A DNA stretch of 6,675 nucleotides. Origin: Bdellovibrionales bacterium. GTDB taxonomy: Bacteria > Bdellovibrionota > Bdellovibrionia > Bdellovibrionales > UBA1609. The stretch spans positions 1 to 6,675 of the forward strand of contig JAPOOY010000121.1 of assembly GCA_026713205.1 (NCBI GenBank), written 5' to 3'. Below, one piece after another: positions 1 to 6,075 of this stretch (the stretch's first letter is position 1; each line of letters starts with the position of its first letter). The notes below the pieces were generated by a model. The model saw nothing but the letters and a program-made list of their open reading frames with translations. It was not told the DNA's origin and ran no database searches. The position numbers were made by a program, and so were the translations under genes.

Positions 1-135
1 AAAGTGAGTTCGGCTTTGACACAGATGCGACCAAAGGTTGCTCTGTGGCAAAACGCATGTCTGAACTTTTGACCCCTCTATTCGCTTAAGGGAGGGTGTA
101 ACATTCTTTCATCTGAAAAACCGCAAAACTCAAAT
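1..135 (+). repeat. Palindromic intergenic repeat, copy A (left part cut off by window edge)
   Basis: This is the right two thirds of the repeat seen complete at 5774-5973. Bases 1-23 and 44-80 match 5838-5860 and 5881-5917 almost base for base, in the same orientation. The 20-nt hairpin tip at 24-43 differs in sequence but folds the same way: a 6-bp stem (27-32 with 36-41) closing a 3-nt loop. The right arm of the outer stem runs to about 95. A spacer containing attctttcatct follows, and the terminal inverted repeat is at about 115-135. That terminus has drifted from the other copies over its last ten bases. The left arm and left terminus must lie before base 1. No coding capacity is evident. 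Confidence 0.88.
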
Positions 136-195
136 CGGACTAATATAGTCTTAAAAGAAAACTTCAAATTTTAATTCAGAAGATATAGAGTTCAG

Positions 196-224
196 TTGAC
201 TTTTCTTGGAAAAAAACTTATTCT
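196..224 (+). promoter_or_regulatory. Candidate sigma-70 promoter of the antiporter / glutamate-synthase-like pair
   Basis: TTGACT at 196-201 and TATTCT at 219-224 are separated by exactly 17 bp, close to the TTGACA-N17-TATAAT consensus. Transcription would start near 231, leaving a leader of about 70 nt before the antiporter ATG. The site lies outside repeat copy A. A TAATAT hexamer at 141-146, just beyond the repeat terminus, is a weaker alternative because it has no good -35 box. The rest of 136-301 shows no gene or clear structure. This is a consensus match only. Confidence 0.45.
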
Positions 225-301
225 TTTAAAGAGATGAAGGTCATCATTGATGGGCAAACTTCTTACAATTTATCCAATAAAAAACTAACTTTCAGGTTCT
301 T

Positions 302-1510
302 ATGCATTTAATCACAAGCTTACTCCTTTTACTCACTGTTTCCCGTTTGCTGGGCCGACTTTTTAAATCCATGGGATACTATCCTATTATTGGGGAGATT
401 CTGGCAGGGGTGTTGCTGGGTCCCTCTGTTTTTGGGCTTGTGGAGTCCACTGAGAATCTCAAGGGAATTGTAGAGCTGGCAGTTTTTCTTTTGATTTTTG
501 CTTCCGGTCTGGAGGTGGATTTAAAGGATTTCATTGCTTCTTTAAAGGAGCGTGCCCTGCTTTGCAGTTTGATTACCTTTGTCGGCTCTTTTGCCGCCGG
601 TCTGGGGGTGGGAACTCTTCTTCAACTCTCTCTTTTTGCCTCCGTTATCATCTCCCTGTGTTTTGCTATCACATCCATCCCTGTGGCCCTTAATGTTCTG
701 AGTAGCACAAAGCTGATGGATACGAAAGTGGGTCACACAGTGATGGGAACAGCAGTGGTTTTGGAAATTCTTTCTCTTTTGGTTTTAGGTATTACCTTTG
801 ATGCTCAGGAAAGCTCCTCCTTTATGGCGCTCGTAAAAGTCATTTTTCTTAAGGGAACTTTCATGCTGGTTTTTTTCTTTTCCATTATGATTGTGAATAA
901 AATTTTAAGATCGGAGCTTCGTCACATTAAGAGAACTCAAAAACTTGTTAAACAGTTGATTGATTATGTGGGAGAGGAAGCGGTTTTTGGTATGGGTTTA
1001 GTGTTCGTATTGGTCTTCAGCACTTTGGCGGAAGCCTTGGGCTTCCATTTTATTATTGGCGCTTTTTTCGGCGGACTTCTATTAAATAAAGATATTATTG
1101 GAACGGATATTTTCCGCTCTTTATCTCACACCTTAGAATCTATTACCAGTCACTTTCTCACTCCCATCTTCTTTGCGCATTTGGGGTTGCTCATCAGTCC
1201 AGAGGCTTTTGAAAGCTGGGTGCCTGTTGTGGTGATTATAGGAGTGGGGTATGGAGCTAAGATTTTGAGTTCCTGGCTGGGAGCAAGAATTTCCGGATTT
1301 ACTCGCTCCGAAGCTCTTAAAGTGGGTTTGGTACTCAATTCCCGTGGAACTTTTGACTTAATTGTGGCAAATCTGGCTCTTTCAAAAGGACATATTGATT
1401 CGCAGTTCTTTTCTATCCTTATTTTATTTGGAGTTTTGTCTGTTTTGTTTAATCCTATTATTTATCGTCAGATTTTTTATCGGGAAATAACGGAAATCAG
1501 CCGAGGCTGA
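302..1510 (+). CDS. Cation/proton antiporter, CPA2 (Kef/NapA-type) membrane domain
   Basis: This is a 402-residue, very hydrophobic protein with about 11-13 predicted membrane segments. It matches the membrane domain of CPA2 monovalent cation/H+ antiporters. Family signatures are YYPIIGEILAGVLLGPS (about residues 26-42), LLIFASGLEVDL (about 63-74), the unwound-helix region ITSIPVAL (about 122-129), a PIFFAHLGL segment and a late NSRGTFDL motif (346-353). The length fits the transporter domain alone, with no RCK/TrkA-N nucleotide-binding domain. The helix that usually carries the ion-binding Asp reads AVVLEIL, so Glu155 stands where Asp is normal. The ATG at 302 is the first start after an in-frame stop at 278-280, and its ribosome site is weak (cagg). 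The next gene begins 8 bp downstream, so the two are probably co-transcribed. Ion specificity (Na+ or K+) cannot be read from the sequence. Confidence 0.9.
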   Translation: MHLITSLLLLLTVSRLLGRLFKSMGYYPIIGEILAGVLLGPSVFGLVESTENLKGIVELAVFLLIFASGLEVDLKDFIASLKERALLCSLITFVGSFAAGLGVGTLLQLSLFASVIISLCFAITSIPVALNVLSSTKLMDTKVGHTVMGTAVVLEILSLLVLGITFDAQESSSFMALVKVIFLKGTFMLVFFFSIMIVNKILRSELRHIKRTQKLVKQLIDYVGEEAVFGMGLVFVLVFSTLAEALGFHFIIGAFFGGLLLNKDIIGTDIFRSLSHTLESITSHFLTPIFFAHLGLLISPEAFESWVPVVVIIGVGYGAKILSSWLGARISGFTRSEALKVGLVLNSRGTFDLIVANLALSKGHIDSQFFSILILFGVLSVLFNPIIYRQIFYREITEISRG

Positions 1511-1518
1511 AGGTTTTT

Positions 1519-3033
1519 ATGAAATCAAAAAAAAACATTCTCACTTTGGAAAATATCACCCGTTCTTTTAATGTGGGTCTTTTGCTTTTTATGGCCGGTT
1601 CCGGTTTTGCCGGTTGGTTTTGGGATGTTAAGTGGCTTTGGCTGACCCTGGCTTTTTTTATTTTCAATTTATTGAATTTTTATTTTCTTTTTTTTCAAAG
1701 CCGCCACTCTCTCTTAAAAAACTTTGGTCTGCTGGCTTTGTTTCGGTATTTTTTTGAGAGTATCGGACCGGAGTTTCGGCAATACCTTTATTCCAGCGAT
1801 ACGGAGGAAAAGCCCTTTAACCGAATGGAGAGGGCGGATGTTTATAAAAAAGCAAAGAATAAGGAGAAGTCCTCCGCCTTTGGTTCCCTGTTAAATTTTG
1901 ATGGTACGGAATTAAAATTAAAACATTCTTTTTATCCTGTGGATCAAAGTCATATTCAACCTTTTCAGGTTTGTTTTGGAGAAGAGCGGGGCTTGGCACA
2001 GTCCTATACAATTACAAAGGCGGTTTTAATCAGCGCGATGAGCTATGGCGCTTTGGGGAAAAAAGCCATTCAGGCTTTATCCCGTGGAGCGAAAAAAGCC
2101 GGGGTTCCTTTAAATACAGGTGAAGGGGGTTATCCAAAATATCATCTTACAGAAGGGGCGGATTTAATTTTTCAAATGGGCACGGCCAAGTTTGGAGTGA
2201 GAAAGTCGGATGGCTCTTTGGATCCAGAATTATTGGAGAAAATTTCCGCTCTAGAGTCAGTAAAGATGATAGAGATTAAACTATCCCAAGGGGCTAAACC
2301 CGGAAAAGGGGGGCTTCTTCCTAAAGAAAAAATTACAGAAGAAATTGCCGAACTCAGAGGAGTGCCTCAGGGAGAGGATGTGATCTCTCCACCTGGGCAT
2401 AAAGAATGCCAATCTCCTGAATCCACTGTGCGGTTTATTCGGAAGGTGCAGGACATTTCCGGTCTTCCCACGGGGATTAAGTTTTGTCTTGGGTCAGTTC
2501 GTGAATTGGAGCACATTCTATATGAAATGAAAAAACAAAATAGCTACCCTGATTACATTGCCATTGATGGTTCAGAGGGAGGAACAGGGGCGGCTCCGAA
2601 AACATTTATGGATGATCTGGGCTATGCTCTTTTTCCGGCTCTTCATAAAATGACTGATCTTATGGAAAAACATGAAATAAAAAATAAATTTAAACTTTTA
2701 GCGGCCGGTAAACTTATTGGAGCGGGAAAGCAAATAATGGCTTTGTCAATGGGAGCTTCCGCTGTTTATACAGCCCGTGGTTTTATGTTGGCGATAGGAT
2801 GCCTTCAGGCTCTCAAATGCAATAACAACACTTGTCCCGTGGGAATCACCACCCATTCCGAAAGTCTGCAAAAAGGACTGGATATTGAGGAGAAATCAGA
2901 AAGAGTTAAAAATTATGTTCTCAATTTGGATCGTTATCATTATGAACTTTTGTCCGGTTTAGGCAAAACCCGTTTTTCTGATTTAGATAAAGAAAGTTTA
3001 ATTTTTCCACAGCCCAGTTATTGGGCTTTATAA
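1519..3033 (+). CDS. Membrane-anchored FMN-binding glutamate synthase family protein (YerD-like, no glutaminase domain)
   Basis: This 504-residue protein resembles the FMN and synthase domain of glutamate synthase (GOGAT) but lacks the N-terminal glutaminase domain. Two hydrophobic helices (about 18-35 and 39-59) suggest an N-terminal membrane anchor. The TIM-barrel signatures follow: ISAMSYGALG, then LNTGEGG, then SQGAKPGKGG (256 onward), then DGSEGGTGAAP (350-360). The 3Fe-4S cysteine pattern C-x5-C-x4-C is intact as CLQALKCNNNTC (Cys428, Cys434, Cys439), followed by PVGI. The usual SPPPHHD segment reads SPPGHKE. Length and layout match Bacillus YerD-type proteins, whose reaction is not firmly established. 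Without a glutaminase domain, use of glutamine would need a partner, so calling it a true glutamate synthase would be overreach. The start has aagg 5 nt before ATG. It lies 8 bp after the antiporter gene, which implies an operon. Confidence 0.9.
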   Translation: MKSKKNILTLENITRSFNVGLLLFMAGSGFAGWFWDVKWLWLTLAFFIFNLLNFYFLFFQSRHSLLKNFGLLALFRYFFESIGPEFRQYLYSSDTEEKPFNRMERADVYKKAKNKEKSSAFGSLLNFDGTELKLKHSFYPVDQSHIQPFQVCFGEERGLAQSYTITKAVLISAMSYGALGKKAIQALSRGAKKAGVPLNTGEGGYPKYHLTEGADLIFQMGTAKFGVRKSDGSLDPELLEKISALESVKMIEIKLSQGAKPGKGGLLPKEKITEEIAELRGVPQGEDVISPPGHKECQSPESTVRFIRKVQDISGLPTGIKFCLGSVRELEHILYEMKKQNSYPDYIAIDGSEGGTGAAPKTFMDDLGYALFPALHKMTDLMEKHEIKNKFKLLAAGKLIGAGKQIMALSMGASAVYTARGFMLAIGCLQALKCNNNTCPVGITTHSESLQKGLDIEEKSERVKNYVLNLDRYHYELLSGLGKTRFSDLDKESLIFPQPSYWAL

Positions 3034-3099
3034 TTCTTCTTCTCTGGCTGGAGCTTCTAGTACCCTTTCGCATATCGTCTAGCGCCTGTAAATATAAAC

Positions 3100-3121
3100 C
3101 CCCGAAGGCTTATTATCGGGG
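3100..3121. terminator. Possible bidirectional terminator between convergent genes
   Basis: CCCCGA (3100-3105) pairs with TCGGGG (3116-3121) around a 10-nt loop. It is followed on the plus strand by atttgttt and on the minus strand by gtttatattt. The site lies between the converging ends of the glutamate-synthase-like gene and mvaA, where a shared terminator is expected. The stem is short and the T-runs are interrupted, so this is a moderate call. Confidence 0.4.
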
Positions 3122-3151
3122 ATTTGTTTGCATACAGATTATATTGTTCGT

Positions 3152-3210
3152 GTTTGAATTTCGTGGTTTTTTAAAATGATAGGAATTTATGTTTCCTTAA
3201 GAGGAGTATA
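3152..3210 (+). repeat. Decayed left half of the palindromic repeat, copy D
   Basis: The first 18 bases (3152-3169) match the left terminus of copy C (4564-4581) at 15 of 18 positions, and all three differences are transitions. A second block, ccttaagaggagtata (3195-3210), resembles the start of the inner hairpin in copy B. The two blocks start 43 bp apart here and 42 bp apart in copy B. The intervening spacer is poorly conserved. Nothing matching the right arm follows before the mvaA stop codon. It is best read as an old, truncated copy, and a chance match cannot be excluded. Confidence 0.45.
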
Positions 3211-3222
3211 AGAAGTTTATTT

Positions 3223-4524
3223 CTAAAGATTTTTCTCAGTGTTGGAGCCTCCGGCTCGCCAGGCCCTGAGAGTTTTTTCAACCAGAGAAAAGGAAATATG
3301 TTTTTGGTTTTTTAAAATCCGGCATAAGTGTTTTTCCAATCGGGGTTGTTCCGCTTCGGTGGCGCCGGCTTTGAGGGCCAGGTTTTTTATGTGGAGTTTC
3401 ATATGTCCCTCAATCACTCCTTCTGTAACCAAAGCTCTTAAAGCGCCGAGGTTTTGCACAAGCCCCAGTGCGGCGCTAATGCGAGCCAGCCTTTCTCCCG
3501 AGGGATGACCTAAAATTTTCAGCCCCAAGCGGGCTGTGGGATGAAGATCGGTCACACCTCCCACGGTTCCCAGCATAAAAGGGCCTTCCAATACACCGTG
3601 AAGGTCCCGCCCTTTCGCCCTCCATTGGGTAAGGGATTTATATTGGCCGGAATGACAGGCGTAAGCATGAAGCCCGGCCTCCACAGCTCTCCAGTCATTT
3701 CCCGTGGCAACCAAAAGCGCATCAATGCCATTTAAAACACCTTTGTTGCTTGTGGCGGCCCGATAGGGGTCCATTTCTCCGAAAAGAGAAGCTTCTTCAA
3801 TTTTTTTAATGAGAACCGGGTCTTGATTTCTTAGGATCACTTCAGCGCGAAAAAGCCGCTTATCCGCCAGATTAGAGAGAATACAGAGAGTGACTTCTTC
3901 CTGACTGGCCTCTTCCAAAGGTGTTTTTAAATATTCACACACCTGATTGATTAAATTCGCTCCCATGGCATCACAGGTTTCTATGTGTAGATGCCATATA
4001 GCCATTTGTTTTCCATCGGGGCGTTTTATGGAGCGAAGCTCATAATCTTTCAGCCCTCCTCCCCGTTTAACCATAGCGGGAAGAATGTTTTTATGAACCT
4101 CCTGTTTCCAGGTTTCAAAATGTTCTTCTATGATTTTTTTCAACCGGGAAAAATCTTTCACTTGAGCAATGTGAATTTGCCCTGTGGAAAAGGAACCCAA
4201 CTTTTGTGTTTTAATTTCTCCGTTGGAACAAACCCAACGGGCCGTTTTGCTTGCCGCCGCGATGATGGAAGTTTCTTCAACAGCCAGGGGAATCACATAG
4301 GGGATATTATCAATGATAAAATTAACAGCCACTCCCAAGGGTAAATCAAAATAACCTAAAACATTTTCAATGAGATTTTCCGCCAAGTGAGGTTCCGTGA
4401 CCCCTTGATTTAAATAAGAGATATCCTCTTTTGAAATCAGTCCATAGGCTTTTAACTTTTCCAGTCTTTGAAAGTGGTTTAATTTTGAAAAACCGGAAAA
4501 ATAATTTAAAAAAGAATCTTTCAT
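3223..4524 (-). CDS. mvaA: Class II hydroxymethylglutaryl-CoA reductase
   Basis: This 433-residue enzyme, the usual length for bacterial class II HMG-CoA reductases, interconverts HMG-CoA and mevalonate with NAD(P)H. All four catalytic residues known from the Pseudomonas mevalonii enzyme are present: Glu53 in LIENVLG, Lys261 in SNKGVLNGID, Asp277 in ATGNDWRAVEA and His374 in EGHMKLH. Other family signatures are PLGVAVNF (62-69), PLAVEETSIIAAASK (79-93) and the DAMGAN segment (185-190). Homologues are often labelled degradative. With an IPP isomerase gene just upstream on the same strand, a biosynthetic role in the mevalonate pathway is more likely here. Cofactor preference cannot be judged. 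The start is supported by GAAGGA about 9 nt before ATG. The gene converges on the glutamate-synthase-like gene, and repeat copy C sits immediately upstream. Confidence 0.97.
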   Translation of the reverse strand: MKDSFLNYFSGFSKLNHFQRLEKLKAYGLISKEDISYLNQGVTEPHLAENLIENVLGYFDLPLGVAVNFIIDNIPYVIPLAVEETSIIAAASKTARWVCSNGEIKTQKLGSFSTGQIHIAQVKDFSRLKKIIEEHFETWKQEVHKNILPAMVKRGGGLKDYELRSIKRPDGKQMAIWHLHIETCDAMGANLINQVCEYLKTPLEEASQEEVTLCILSNLADKRLFRAEVILRNQDPVLIKKIEEASLFGEMDPYRAATSNKGVLNGIDALLVATGNDWRAVEAGLHAYACHSGQYKSLTQWRAKGRDLHGVLEGPFMLGTVGGVTDLHPTARLGLKILGHPSGERLARISAALGLVQNLGALRALVTEGVIEGHMKLHIKNLALKAGATEAEQPRLEKHLCRILKNQKHISFSLVEKTLRAWRAGGSNTEKNL

Positions 4525-4549
4525 AAAAATTTTTCCTTCATAACGGATT

Positions 4550-4558
4550 TTTATACCA
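4550..4558 (-). promoter_or_regulatory. Candidate extended -10 promoter of mvaA
   Basis: Read on the minus strand, TGGTATAAA lies about 26-34 bases upstream of the mvaA ATG and fits the extended -10 pattern TGn-TATAAT. No good -35 box is visible. The -35 region would fall inside the left terminal inverted repeat of copy C. If used, transcription would begin about 20 nt before the start codon, giving mvaA its own promoter next to the repeat. The evidence is a consensus match only. Confidence 0.35.
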
Positions 4559-4563
4559 AACCT

Positions 4564-4647
4564 GTTTAAATTTTGCGGTTTCTCACTGACATAAAGTTAG
4601 CCAAGGGTGTAAGTATTCTTTCATCTGAAAAACCTCAAAATTTAAAC
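4564..4647 (+). repeat. Palindromic intergenic repeat, copy C (84 bp, inner hairpin lost)
   Basis: The terminal inverted repeats are near-perfect: 4564-4581 pairs with 4630-4647 at 17 of 18 positions. The left spacer (acataaagttagcc) matches copy B, and the right spacer (attctttcatctgaaaaacc) matches copy A. The left spacer runs straight into aagggtgtaa, so the whole 123-bp inner hairpin is missing from its base. The copy fills half of the 168-bp gap between fni and mvaA. No clear target-site duplication flanks it. Confidence 0.88.
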
Positions 4648-4692
4648 ACGACAGTACACCTCAACAAAAACTCCAAATCAGTAAAGAGAGCT

Positions 4693-5721
4693 TTATGAAT
4701 GGCAAAATTTCCATTTCCCCCTTAACTCCTTCAAATGGGAAGAGCCGGTGCAAAACAAACAGACCTGGAGTTCATATTCCAAACGAGCCATAAGTTGCTC
4801 CAGTTTTTCCGGTCCTTCATTAAGGGCTTGCAAAAGGGGGCGTCCAAATCCCACAGCCTCCGCTCCAAGGGCCAAAGCTTTTGCGCCGTCCAGACCATTT
4901 CGTAACCCTCCACTAGCCCATATTTTAAAACTTCTCTTCTTCTTTCCACTATACAACAAAGAGTCCAATGTCTTAACACCCCATTTTGAGAAAGTTTCCC
5001 CAATACCATGCTGAAAGTCTTTTTCTGTAAAACGCGCTCCTTCAATCCGCCCCCAATGAGTGCCTCCCAGCCCGCTTAAATCCACAGCAAAAAGTCCCAG
5101 ACCTTCCAGTTGATCTAAGGTTTTTTCAGAGAAACCACAACCTGTTTCCTTTAAAATGACAGGAACGGAAAGGGTTTTAATCAGTTTTTGCAGGGCCTTT
5201 AGTCCCCCTTTAAAAAACGGGCTTCCCTCTTTTTGTAAAGCTTCCTGCAGGGGATTGGTATGAACAATCATCCCCTGAGCGCCAAGGGATTCTACCAGTT
5301 TTTCTACCTTTTCCGCGGGAGTGGAGATCACTTGAGAAAGGCCTAAATTTCCAAGAAGGATCAGATCCGGGCAGGCCGATCGTATTTTGTGCCATTCCTT
5401 ATCCTTTGTGCTGTCAGTGAGTTGACCCCTTTGGGAACCAACACCCATGATCCAGGATCGTTTTTCACACATCTGAGCCAGCTTCAAGTTGAATTGTTCA
5501 GATTTCTCCCATCCTCCTGTCATGGAGCTTGCAAAAAACGGAGTTTTAAGAGTTCGGTCAAAGGTTTTTTGGGAGAGGGAAATATCCTGAAAATTGATTT
5601 CAGGCAGAGCTTCATGGATCAGTTCTATACAATCAAAGCCGGTATTTACAGGAGTTTCCGCCTGCTCTTTTAGGGAAAGGGTAAAATGGGCGCGCTTTCT
5701 TTTTTCAAATTGTCGGGTCAT
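4693..5721 (-). CDS. fni: Type 2 isopentenyl-diphosphate delta-isomerase (FMN-dependent)
   Basis: This 342-residue cytosolic enzyme interconverts IPP and DMAPP using reduced FMN and Mg2+. Signatures in order: RKRAH (8-12, usual RKxDH), SSMTGG (65-70, flavin site), GSQR (95-98), GNLG (124-127), HTNPLQE (154-160, usual HLNxxQE, with the Mg2+-ligand Glu160 kept), KETGCG (191-196), DLSGLGGTHW (214-223), ASGGLRNGLD (269-278) and GFGRPLL (291-297). The two deviations, HLN to HTN and SGRGG-like to SGLGG, leave the binding residues intact. The start has AAAGGA 5 nt before ATG. A weak -10-like TATATT lies at 5759-5764 on the minus strand. The gene stands between rplT and mvaA on the same strand, separated from each by a gap holding a repeat copy. 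It is the second mevalonate-pathway enzyme in the window. Confidence 0.96.
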   Translation of the reverse strand: MTRQFEKRKRAHFTLSLKEQAETPVNTGFDCIELIHEALPEINFQDISLSQKTFDRTLKTPFFASSMTGGWEKSEQFNLKLAQMCEKRSWIMGVGSQRGQLTDSTKDKEWHKIRSACPDLILLGNLGLSQVISTPAEKVEKLVESLGAQGMIVHTNPLQEALQKEGSPFFKGGLKALQKLIKTLSVPVILKETGCGFSEKTLDQLEGLGLFAVDLSGLGGTHWGRIEGARFTEKDFQHGIGETFSKWGVKTLDSLLYSGKKKRSFKIWASGGLRNGLDGAKALALGAEAVGFGRPLLQALNEGPEKLEQLMARLEYELQVCLFCTGSSHLKELRGKWKFCHS

Positions 5722-5773
5722 TTCTATCCTTTGAAATTTTCAAAACTCCCGCTGAAACAATATATCCGATCCA

Positions 5774-5973
5774 GTTTAAGTTTTACGGTTTTCCTTTTAC
5801 ATAAAATTAGCCTTCCCTTAAGAGAATATAGGGGTCAAAAGTGAGTTCGGCTTTGACACAAGAGCGGCTATCAGCCGCTTTGTGGCAAAACGCATGTTTG
5901 AACTTTTGACCCCTATATTCTCTTAAGGGAAGGTGGAATCTTTCTGTCATCTGAAAAACCGCAAAATTTAAAC
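5774..5973 (+). repeat. Palindromic intergenic repeat, copy B (complete, 200 bp)
   Basis: This is the only complete copy. Its parts are a left terminal inverted repeat (5774-5793), a left spacer with cataaaattagcc, the inner hairpin (5811-5933), a right spacer with ctttctgtcatct, and a right terminal inverted repeat (5953-5973). The two termini are complementary with few mismatches. The same termini and spacers recur in copies A and C, which fixes the element boundaries. It fills most of the 354-bp gap between fni and rplT, and no gene is seen there. The remaining 5974-6075 is AT-rich without clear structure. No transposase gene or obvious target duplication accompanies it. Confidence 0.92.
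5811..5933. other. Long inner hairpin of repeat copy B with structured tip
   Basis: The arms 5811-5842 and 5902-5933 are perfectly complementary over 32 bp. Next comes an asymmetric internal loop (right side has the extra bases around cgcatgttt). A short stem pairs the ttt and caca on the left with tgtg and aaa on the right. The tip, 5861-5880, contains a 6-bp GC-rich stem around the triloop atc. It could form a cruciform in DNA or a very stable hairpin in RNA on either strand. It lies downstream of rplT, where no conventional terminator is evident, so it may end or protect the rpmI-rplT transcript. Confidence 0.9.
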
Positions 5974-6075
5974 AAGAGGAGCATAAAATAAAATTCTGAA
6001 ATATATGCTGAAGGAGCAGGATTGTGTATTTAGAAAATAACAAGTTACCTGGAAGAATGGAAGTTCCTCCAAAGA

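Noticed and set aside
1..135. CRISPR repeat-spacer unit
   Set aside because: The conserved-variable-conserved pattern is a hairpin with a paired tip. The copies are kilobases apart and no direct-repeat array or cas gene is present.
136..301. Riboswitch or small gene in the antiporter leader
   Set aside because: Apart from the promoter-like hexamers, no recognisable aptamer, strong hairpin or plausible coding frame with a ribosome site could be seen.
3991..4344. 117-codon plus-strand frame opposite mvaA
   Set aside because: It is antisense to conserved HMG-CoA reductase sequence and has no recognisable domain or ribosome site.
4731..5045. 104-codon minus-strand frame overlapping the 3' part of fni
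   Set aside because: The fni frame carries all isomerase motifs through this region. The alternative frame has no recognisable domain and is a shadow.
5811..5933. Integron attC-like recombination site
   Set aside because: A long imperfect hairpin with a variable tip recalls attC, but the GTTRRRY/RYYYAAC core boxes are absent. The copies are flanked by their own terminal repeats, and no integrase or cassette array is seen.
5774..5973. IS200/IS605-REP or BIME element
   Set aside because: REP units are shorter, with a GTAG-type lead tetranucleotide. Here there are about 20-bp terminal inverted repeats and a 123-bp inner hairpin, and no RAYT gene is in the window.
5807..6043. 78-codon open frame on the minus strand across repeat copy B
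   Set aside because: It lies almost wholly in the palindrome, has no convincing ribosome site, and its middle is simply the translation of the inverted repeat. It resembles no protein I recognise.
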